From Gordius sp. MW1 (lineage: Eukaryota > Nematomorpha > Gordioida > Gordea > Gordiidae), in NCBI GenBank assembly GCA_964036665.1, contig OZ038532.1:21665037-21729036 (forward strand): 64,000 nucleotides of DNA. The letters are read 5' to 3'. Below the pieces are notes generated by a model that was not told where the DNA came from, ran no database searches, and worked only from the letters and a program-made list of their open reading frames with translations. The position numbers were made by a program, and so were the translations under genes. This document shows, one piece after another, positions 55,877 to 64,000 of this stretch. Each line of letters opens with the position of its first letter. The first letter of the stretch is position 1.

Positions 55877-56244
55877 TGACCTAAGCATGTTAAAATCATG
55901 GTAATAATTCGGTTTTGTTTTACATTCTTCAAATTATCTAGAACACGCGGGCTTATAAATTCCACGTCTACTTAATTATTTATTATAAAGTAATTAGCTA
56001 GTGAGAATGCTGCACCCGTACGTGCAGATAAAATTACATAATTATCTGTTTTAAATATTAAATACCTTTAAATTGAATAATCATTTCTATTTTATAACTG
56101 CAATCCATGATTAATAAATTATAAGCTTAAATAGATAGAAAGACTTTTGTTCAGGCACAATTACAATAAGCAAATCGCAATAATTTTAAATTTCCCCATC
56201 ACTATTTGCAACAAATTTATTGTATCACACCTTTATTAGTGCCA

Positions 56245-56480
56245 AGTAGTGTTGTTAATATGCCAAAATGCTAATGGTAGTAGCATACTTCTCGCCCATC
56301 ATCATCATAAGCAGCACCATGCTGCTTAATAACCCGGTTACTAGCATGGCAGATAAAGTTGCCATGGTTGCTTGGTTGAGAGAGATGTAAGTAACCGGGC
56401 ATTTGGCAGATTTTGATATAAACCGTGGTATCTAGCAGGCTTGTTTTAAACTAGCCACGGTTTTTAGCAAATTGAATTTT
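56245..56480. repeat. Dispersed repeat (family Y), copy 2
   Basis: Contains AATAACCCGGTTACTAGCAT and ATGCTGCTT, the inverse of 9545-9590, plus AGTGTTGTTAATATGCC near its left edge, reminiscent of a TAGTGTTGT hAT-type end. Confidence 0.55.
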
Positions 56481-56584
56481 AGCTTACTATTAGAGTTGGT
56501 AGCTGCCATATAATGCTAATCAATATTTTAATCATATATTAATCCTAAAAGGTGATAAAAAATTAAAATATATTATAAAAAACT

Positions 56585-57469
56585 TTGCCCCCCCCCTACC
56601 TTTATTTGTCCAGTTGTTTTGCCCCCCCCCTTATTTTTTATCCTCTTTCTCACCAGGGGGGAGGGGGGGGTGTTTTTCCCACCCCCCTCAATTTTTGCCC
56701 TCTTTCTCACCAGGGGGGAGGAGGGGTGTTTTGCCCCCCCCCCTTATTTTTTATCCTCTTTCTCACCAGGGGGGAGGGGGGTGGTGTTTTGCCCCCCTCC
56801 TCATTTTTGATCCTCTTTCTCACCAGGGGGGAGGGGGGGGGGTGTTTTGCCCCCCCCCCCTATTTTTTATCCTCTTTCTCACCAGGGGGGGGGGGTGTTT
56901 TGCCCCCCCCCTATTTTTTATCCTCTTTCTCACCAGGGGGGGGGGGTGTTTTGCCCACCCCCCTCAATTTTTACCCTCTTTCTCACCAGGGGGGAGGGGG
57001 GGGGGGTGTTTTGCCCCCCCCCCTTATTTTTTATCCTCTTTCTCACCAGGGGAAAGGGGGGGGGGGGGTGTTTTGCCCACCCCCCTTAATTTTTACCCTC
57101 TTTCTCACCAGGGGGGAGGGGGGTGTTTTGCCCCCCCCCCTTATTTTTTATCCTCTTTCTCACCAGGGGGGAGGGAGGGGGGGGGGGGGGTGTTTTGCCC
57201 CCCCCCTCCTTATTTTTGATCCTCTTTCTCACCAGGGGGAGGGGGGGGGGGGGTGTTTTGCCCCCCCCCCTTATTTTTTATCCTCTTTCTCACCAGGGGG
57301 GGGGGTATTTTGCCCCCCCCCTTATTTTTTATCCTCTTTCTCACCAGGGGGGGGGGGGGTGTTTTGCCAACCCCCCTCAATTTTTACCCTCTTTCTCACC
57401 AGGGGGGAGGGGGGGGGGGGGGTGTTTTGCCCCCCCCCTTATTTTTTATCCTCTTTCTCACCAGGGGGG
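56585..57469. repeat. C-run/G-run minisatellite, about 15 units of 55-62 bp
   Basis: Unit: GTTTTGCCCCCCCC, TTATTTTTTATCCTCTTTCT, CACCAGGGGGGAGGGGGG. Unit length varies through the C and G homopolymers. Some units read CAATTTTTACCC or TTTTTGATCC instead, giving higher-order variants. All three plus frames stay open because the unit lacks stops; this is not evidence of coding. Confidence 0.95.
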
Positions 57470-57669
57470 ATTTTTAATATTTAAATAAATGCCAATATGC
57501 TCGTTATAATGGTTTTAAAAATTACAGGAACTTATGGCTGAAGCGTTGCAATTAATGTTAAATTCAAAATAATTTTATCATATAGCAACTATCTCCCTGT
57601 CCCTCAGTGGCCACCCCTTTAAATATTTTCCACCACTTTGGCTAAAACTTTATCATGATATTTCAAAAT

Positions 57670-58170
57670 TGGCAATCTTAGCCCGGGCCTTAAATTTTAA
57701 AACTTTAAAATTACGGGCCGGGCCGTGCCGGGCCTAATTCATAAAATATAGGCCCGGCCCGGAATAATTTAAAAGTAAATTATTTAATGGTAGTAGCCTA
57801 AGTAGTTCTTTGTTCTGTTTAAAACAATAATTACAAAAAATTAATTAATTACAAGTTATTGATTCATTCACTTTTCGCTTTTTCTAATATACAAACAATT
57901 GAGTATGGAACCAAAAAAAATCTACTCCTAATAGCTGAAAATATTCAGAAATAATTTTATAAAATAGAAATTGACACCTACATAAAGTTAAAGATCAACG
58001 AGAAAAAATAGAAATATTGGAATGGTGGAAAGTACACCTCTGGCAAATATTCGATTCGAGATTAGATTCGGATTCGATTCAAAATTTGTAATCCGAATTC
58101 GAATCCTTAGGTCTGAATTTCGACTCGAATAAGTTGGTGAAATTCGAAAATCCGAATTGAATTTTTAAAA
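57670..58170. repeat. GCCCGG and GATTCGAAT patches
   Basis: GGGCCGGGCCGTGCCGGGCC at about 57716 and TAGGCCCGGCCCGG at 57758 resemble hAT-like ends at 3181-4332. 58045-58165 reiterates GATTCG, CCGAATTCGAATCC and CGAAAATCCGAATTG. Limits unresolved. Confidence 0.55.
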
Positions 58171-58223
58171 ATGGATTCTAAAAATTATTTATACTTGACA
58201 GTAATTTCAACATCCAGAGTGCA

Positions 58224-59160
58224 ATGAGATACCTTGAAGAAGACAATTCATTTTTGAGTCCTTCACAAAAATCATATGAAGAAATGGTTCTCAAGCATCC
58301 CCAGAGTCTATCGTCAACTTACCTATCGCCCTCGCAACCTGCAGGTATTGCTTTTAAGTCATCAGACATTCGAGATGCCGTCTTATCCTTTCCTATGGAT
58401 TCTGCAGGTGGTCTCGACGGCATAAAACCAATTTTTTTTAAAAGATCTTATAACAATTGCTAATAATAACTCCTCCATCTTACTAGACTTACTCACCAAA
58501 TTTTGTAACCTTTTAGTCAATGGGAACCTAAAGAAATAACACCCATAGTCTTTGGAGCTAAGCTTTTAGCCATAAGAAAGGCCGACAATTCAGCCAGGCC
58601 TATCGCTATCGGCGGTGTCTTTCGAAGAAGTATTTCTAAATTAATTTGTTCGGCGATCAAACCCATTTTGTCCACTACTTTAATTCCGCATCAACTAGGC
58701 TTTGGGGTCAAAGGAGGGTGCGAGATAGCTACCCATGCCGCACGCTTAGCCCTGGAACACCTCCCTCTGGGCGACTCCTTTATAAAACTGGATTTTTAAA
58801 ATGCTTTAAATAGCATTCGCCGCACAGCCTTCATTAACGATTTTATCAAGCTATTTCCCCAATACACCAACTACATCATTTCAAGTTATGGATGTCCTTC
58901 GATTTTGAAATTTGGAGAATTCTTCCTTGAATCCGCAGAAGGGATCCAACAAGGTGACTCCCTAGGCCCCCCCCCTTTATTCTGCCTGGCTATAAATCAC
59001 CTAATTAACGAAATTAACAAACATTGTAAACTCACCCTTAATGTCTGGTATCTAGATGACGCCACTCGTGTTGGCACCCCACAACCTAGTCCAAGCACTA
59101 GATGTAACACATGCTTTTTCCCCCACTTTAAACTTATGTTTAAATGCCTCTAAAAGTGAA
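58224..59160 (+). pseudogene. RLE-type non-LTR reverse transcriptase remnant, copy 1
   Basis: Several frames: SDIRDAVLSFPMDSAGGLDG (58360-), FGAKLLAIRKADNSARPIAI then GGVFRRSISKL (58553-), QLGFGVKGGCE (58693-), KLDF*NALN with a stop inside motif A (58785-), FLESAEGIQQGDSLGP (motif B, 58923-), WYLDD (motif C, 59046-59060). GAKLxAxRKxDxxxRPIAxG and QxGxGxxGGxE are typical of RandI/Utopia-type RLE elements. Coding resemblance stops at SKSEI, where repeat X begins. Confidence 0.82.
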
Positions 59161-59163
59161 ATA

Positions 59164-60600
59164 TTAATTGCTATGCAATTTATGGGCTCGTTTTTTGTTG
59201 TCCGTCCGTCCGTCCATCCCTATCTATTTGCTTTGGGTATATTAGGTTATCGATTTTTTAAATTAATGCATGAGAAAGAGGTGCCCCACCCCTCATCTCT
59301 ATCTCCCTCGCTGTGTTATTTTTTAAATTAATGCATAAGAGGTGCCCCACCCCTCATCTCTATCTCCCTCGGTGTGTTATATATAAGATTTGTTAAATTA
59401 TCTATTATATAATAAACATAAATAAAAGTTGTTTACTTTTAATTGCTATGCAATTTAACTAGTTATATAATAAACATAAATAAAAGTTGTTTACTTTTAA
59501 TTGCTATGCAATTTAATTAGTTTTTGGGTTAGAATCCCGGAGTTTTTTTTGACTCTTATGATTGTTCTTGTTACTATCATTAATAATAAGACTTTTCGGC
59601 CGTCCGCTGGCTGCTGACCAATGAAAAAAATGACCATTGGCCAAAATGTGAATCCGAGTTTATTTTTTCGTTTATTTTTGACTATTATGATTATTCCTGT
59701 TACTACCATTGCTATTATGACTTTTTGGCCGTCCGCTGGCTCCTGACCGATGGAAAAAATGACCATTGGCCAAGTGAATCGAAATTATTTTTTTCGTTTT
59801 TTTTTTTGACTATTATGATTGTTCCTGTTCCTACCATTGCTATTATGACTTTTTGGCCGTCCGCTGGCTGCTGACCAATGGAATAAAATGACCATTGGCC
59901 AAAATGTGATTCGAAAATTTTTTTTTCGTTTTTTTTGACTATTATGAATTTATATCCACTTTTACCGTGTCCTGGCTGCTGACCAATGGAATAAAATGAC
60001 CATTGGCCAAAATGTGATTCGAAATTTTTTTTTTCGTTTTTTTTACTCTTATGAATTTATATCCATTTTTACCGTGTGCTGGCTGCTGACCGATGCAAAA
60101 AAATGACCATTGGCCAAAGTGAGCATCAAATTTTTTTTTCCGTTTTTTTGGCTATCATTGACTTATAGAGTATCTGTTGGTACTGACCAATGGAGAAAAA
60201 CCATTCGCCAAATTTTTGATTTTTTTAATTTAAAATTGTTCAAATTCAACAAAAATTTCTCCCAACAATTCTGCAAATTCTTAACATTGTGATGTTTTAT
60301 AATATAATGTTTGTTAGACCCATAATCACTAAAGGCCGTAAAAACTAATGTAATACGCAACTAGATGCAAACACTAAATCTAACCCTTGCCTATATTACA
60401 TTTTGCCTATATTACATTTTGCCTATAAATGGAAAATTTGTATAAATAATTAATTAATCATTAGGCATTTAATACCCCTCTATACGCATTCTCGCCCCTT
60501 CCCACCTTTCTCGCCCATAAATTGCATAGCAAATATGATACATTTATACGAAGTACAGATGAGTCGTCCCCCCTTCCCTTCCCCTCTTCCCTTCCCTTCT
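59164..60600 (+). repeat. Composite repeat X, copy 3
   Basis: Starts TTAATTGCTATGCAATTTAT in the RT remnant. Start motif is repeated twice more (about 59440 and 59500). Six GGCCGTCCGCTGGCTGCTGA / TGACCATTGGCCAA units follow, then ATAAATTGCATAGCAAATAT and CCCTTCCC array. Its usual terminal GAGGGCCGAAG is replaced by minisatellite at 60601. Confidence 0.85.
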
Positions 60601-60602
60601 CC

Positions 60603-60784
60603 ACCAGGGGGGGGGGGGGTATTTTGCCCCCCCCCTTATTTTTTATCCTCTTTCTCACCAGGGGGGGGGGGGGGGTGTTTTGCCAACCCCCCTCAATTTT
60701 TACCCTCTTTCTCACCAGGGGGGAGGGGGGGGGGGGTGTTTTGCCCCCCCCCCTTATTTTTTATCCTCTTTCTCACCAGGGGGG
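60603..60784. repeat. Short block of the C-run/G-run minisatellite
   Basis: About three units identical in order to the last three of 56585-57469 (TTATTTTTTATCC, CAATTTTTACCC, TTATTTTTTATCC), marking the duplication junction. Confidence 0.93.
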
Positions 60785-63700
60785 ATTTTTAATATTTAAA
60801 TAAATGCCAATATGCTCGTTATAATGGTTTTAAAAATTACAGGAACTTATGGCTGAAGCGTTGCAATTAATGTTAAATTCAAAATAATTTTATCATATAG
60901 CAACTATCTCCCTGTCCCTCAGTGGCCACCCCTTTAAATATTTTCCACCACTTTGGCTAAAACTTTATCATGATATTTCAAAATTGGCAATCTTAGCCCG
61001 GGCCTTAAATTTTAAAACTTTAAAATTACGGGCCGGGCCGTGCCGGGCCTAATTCATAAAATATAGGCCCGGCCCGGAATAATTTAAAAGTAAATTATTT
61101 AATGGTAGTAGCCTAAGTAGTTCTTTGTTCTGTTTAAAACAATAATTACAAAAAATTAATTAATTACAAGTTATTGATTCATTCACTTTTCGCTTTTTCT
61201 AATATACAAACAATTGAGTATGGAACCAAAAAAAATCTACTCCTAATAGCTGAAAATATTCAGAAATAATTTTATAAAATAGAAATTGACACCTACATAA
61301 AGTTAAAGATCAACGAGAAAAAATAGAAATATTGGAATGGTGGAAAGTACACCTCTGGCAAATATTCGATTCGAGATTAGATTCGGATTCGATTCAAAAT
61401 TTGTAATCCGAATTCGAATCCTTAGGTCTGAATTTCGACTCGAATAAGTTGGTGAAATTCGAAAATCCGAATTGAATTTTTAAAAATGGATTCTAAAAAT
61501 TATTTATACTTGACAGTAATTTCAACATCCAGAGTGCAATAAGATACCTTGAAGAAGACAATTCATTTTTGAGTCCTTCACAAAAATCATATGAAGAAAT
61601 GGTTCTCAAGCATCCCCAGAGTCTATCGTCAACTTACCTATCGCCCTCGCAACCTGCAGGTATTGCTTTTAAGTCATCAGACATTCGAGATGCCGTCTTA
61701 TCCTTTCCTATGGATTCTGCAGGTGGTCTCGACGGCATAAAACCAATTTTTTTTAAAAGATCTTATAACAATTGCTAATAATAACTCCTCCATCTTACTA
61801 GACTTACTCACCAAATTTTGTAACCTTTTAGTCAATGGGAACCTAAAGAAATAACACCCATAGTCTTTGGAGCTAAGCTTTTAGCCATAAGAAAGGCCGA
61901 CAATTCAGCCAGGCCTATCGCTATCGGCGGTGTCTTTCGAAAAAGTATTTCTAAATTAATTTGTTCGGCGATCAAACCCATTTTGTCCACTACTTTAATT
62001 CCGCATCAACTAGGCTTTGGGGTCAAAGGAGGGTGCGAGATAGCTACCCATGCCGCACGCTTAGCCCTGGAACACCTCCCTCTGGGCGACTCCTTTATAA
62101 AACTGGATTTTTAAAATGCTTTAAATAGCATTCGCCGCACAGCCTTCATTAACGATTTTATCAAGCTATTTCCCCAATACACCAACTACATCATTTCAAG
62201 TTATGGATGTCCTTCGATTTTGAAATTTGGAGAATTCTTCCTTGAATCCGCAGAAGGGATCCAACAAGGTGACTCCCTAGGCCCCCCCCTTTATTCTGCC
62301 TGGCTATAAATCACCTAATTAACGAAATTAACAAACATTGTAAACTCACCCTTAATGTCTGGTATCTAGATGACGCCACTCGTGTTGGCACCCCACAACC
62401 TAGTCCAAGCACTAGATGTAACACATGCTTTTTCCCCCACTTTAAACTTATGTTTAAATGCCTCTAAAAGTGAAATATTAATTGCTATGCAATTTATGGG
62501 CTCGTTTTTTGTTGTCCGTCCGTCCGTCCATCCCTATCTATTTGCTTTGGGTATATTAGGTTATCGATTTTTTAAATTAATGCATGAGAAAGAGGTGCCC
62601 CACCCCTCATCTCTATCTCCCTCGCTGTGTTATTTTTTAAATTAATGCATAAGAGGTGCCCCACCCCTCATCTCTATCTCCCTCGGTGTGTTATATATAA
62701 GATTTGTTAAATTATCTATTATATAATAAACATAAATAAAAGTTGTTTACTTTTAATTGCTATGCAATTTAACTAGTTATATAATAAACATAAATAAAAG
62801 TTGTTTACTTTTAATTGCTATGCAATTTAATTAGTTTTTGGGTTAGAATCCCGGAGTTTTTTTTGACTCTTATGATTGTTCTTGTTACTATCATTAATAA
62901 TAAGACTTTTCGGCCGTCCGCTGGCTGCTGACCAATGAAAAAAATGACCATTGGCCAAAATGTGAATCCGAGTTTATTTTTTCGTTTATTTTTGACTATT
63001 ATGATTATTCCTGTTACTACCATTGCTATTATGACTTTTTGGCCGTCCGCTGGCTCCTGACCGATGGAAAAAATGACCATTGGCCAAGTGAATCGAAATT
63101 ATTTTTTTCGTTTTTTTTTTGACTATTATGATTGTTCCTGTTCCTACCATTGCTATTATGACTTTTTGGCCGTCCGCTGGCTGCTGACCAATGGAATAAA
63201 ATGACCATTGGCCAAAATGTGATTCGAAAATTTTTTTTTCGTTTTTTTTGACTATTATGAATTTATATCCACTTTTACCGTGTCCTGGCTGCTGACCAAT
63301 GGAATAAAATGACCATTGGCCAAAATGTGATTCGAAATTTTTTTTTTCGTTTTTTTTACTCTTATGAATTTATATCCATTTTTACCGTGTGCTGGCTGCT
63401 GACCGATGCAAAAAAATGACCATTGGCCAAAGTGAGCATCAAATTTTTTTTTCCGTTTTTTTGGCTATCATTGACTTATAGAGTATCTGTTGGTACTGAC
63501 CAATGGAGAAAAACCATTCGCCAAATTTTTGATTTTTTTAATTTAAAATTGTTCAAATTCAACAAAAATTTCTCCCAACAATTCTGCAAATTCTTAACAT
63601 TGTGATGTTTTATAATATAATGTTTGTTAGACCCATAATCACTAAAGGCCGTAAAAACTAATGTAATACGCAACTAGATGCAAACACTAAATCTAACCCT

Positions 63701-63914
63701 TGCCTATATTACATTTTGCCTATATTACATTTTGCCTATAAATGGAAAATTTGTATAAATAATTAATTAATCATTAGGCATTTAATACCCCTCTATACGC
63801 ATTCTCGCCCCTTCCCACCTTTCTCGCCCATAAATTGCATAGCAAATATGATACATTTATACGAAGTACAGATGAGTCGTCCCCCCTTCCCTTCCCCTCT
63901 TCCCTTCCCTTCTC
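60785..63914 (+). repeat. 3.3-kb tandem duplication, unit 2
   Basis: Near-identical to 57470-60600; differences seen: ATGAGATACC versus ATAAGATACC (58226/61541), GAAGAAGTATT versus GAAAAAGTATT, one fewer C in a C-run. The last bases differ: here X continues to CACGAGGGCCGAAG (63914-63938). Confidence 0.95.
61540..62474 (+). pseudogene. RLE-type reverse transcriptase remnant, copy 2
   Basis: Same sequence as 58224-59160, including the identical stop in motif A, so duplication followed inactivation. Confidence 0.85.
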
Positions 63915-63938
63915 CCCCTTCCCACGAGGGCCGAAGAC
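62478..63938 (+). repeat. Composite repeat X, copy 4
   Basis: Duplicate of copy 3, with its own native end CCCACGAGGGCCGAAGACC. Confidence 0.85.
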
Positions 63939-64000
63939 CATTCACCCAAAGTTTTTTGACTTTGCCAAAATTAATAAAGACAATATTTATGTTTTAGGCG

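Larger units (their letters stand above)
57470..60600 (+). repeat. 3.3-kb tandem duplication, unit 1
   Basis: Base-for-base counterpart of 60785-63914 (offset 3315, falling to about 3313 through short indels in C-runs). Contains a GCCCGG patch (57678-57775), an ATTCG-rich patch (58045-58165), an RLE reverse-transcriptase remnant and composite repeat X copy 3. Confidence 0.95.

Noticed and set aside
56585..57488. Long Pro/Gly-rich ORFs (up to 299 codons) in three plus frames
   Set aside because: All frames stay open because the minisatellite unit has no stop codon; homopolymer length changes shift frames freely. No start context or family signal.
1..64000. CRISPR array, bacterial operon or prophage
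   Set aside because: No spaced direct repeats of that form, no ribosome-binding-site gene trains; introns, snRNA and TE content are eukaryotic.

Overview
This 64 kb window is AT-rich eukaryotic, almost certainly invertebrate animal, DNA. It has very few host genes and a dense, layered load of transposable elements (TEs). The animal assignment rests on a spliced globin with the two ancestral globin introns and the N-terminus of globin X, on two intronless seven-transmembrane receptors, and on the TE mix: hAT, piggyBac, Helitron, CsRn1-type and other Ty3/gypsy LTR elements, and restriction-like-endonuclease (RLE) non-LTR elements. The sequence alone does not fix the phylum. Every boundary below was read by eye, with no database search.

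Host genes: two paralogous rhodopsin-like receptors on the minus strand (4985-6157 and 33752-34954) and a three-exon globin on the plus strand (exons 41415-41686, 42720-42963, 43322-43480). A U2 snRNA-like pseudogene (52631-53162) is split by a fragment of an RLE non-LTR retrotransposon. One further short exon-like ORF (7409-7527) is doubtful.

Layout. 1-2244 is a hAT-like element carrying a gypsy fragment with a 216-bp perfect palindrome. 3181-4332 is a hAT-like element with GCCCGG-rich ends. 7.6-8.5 kb is a small hAT with transposase remnant. 9.8-11.4 kb is a decayed piggyBac. 11.9-17.6 kb holds several RLE-element 3' fragments and a hAT with an exact 8-bp target-site duplication (TSD). 17686-33472 is a nested block: the ends look like a Helitron, interrupted by a hAT, itself interrupted by a TIR element, itself interrupted by a CsRn1-type LTR element; the right half holds a second CsRn1-like element broken by another gypsy, plus a reversed Helitron N-terminal fragment. 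35-40.3 kb is fold-back MITEs and hAT debris. 44.3-49.2 kb has a tRNA-like/GC-tract composite repeat (called X here) and two nested Helitrons. 50-55.9 kb has MITEs and hATs with clear TSDs and the U2 locus. 56.6-63.9 kb is a G/C-run minisatellite followed by a nearly identical 3.3-kb tandem duplication carrying a dead reverse transcriptase and another X element.

There is no operon-like organisation. TE generations are datable by nesting. Best candidates for something little described: the U2-associated RLE element family, the hAT families whose ends are built from reiterated 5-7-mers, the X composite repeat, and the receptor pair that has lost the canonical class A switch motifs.
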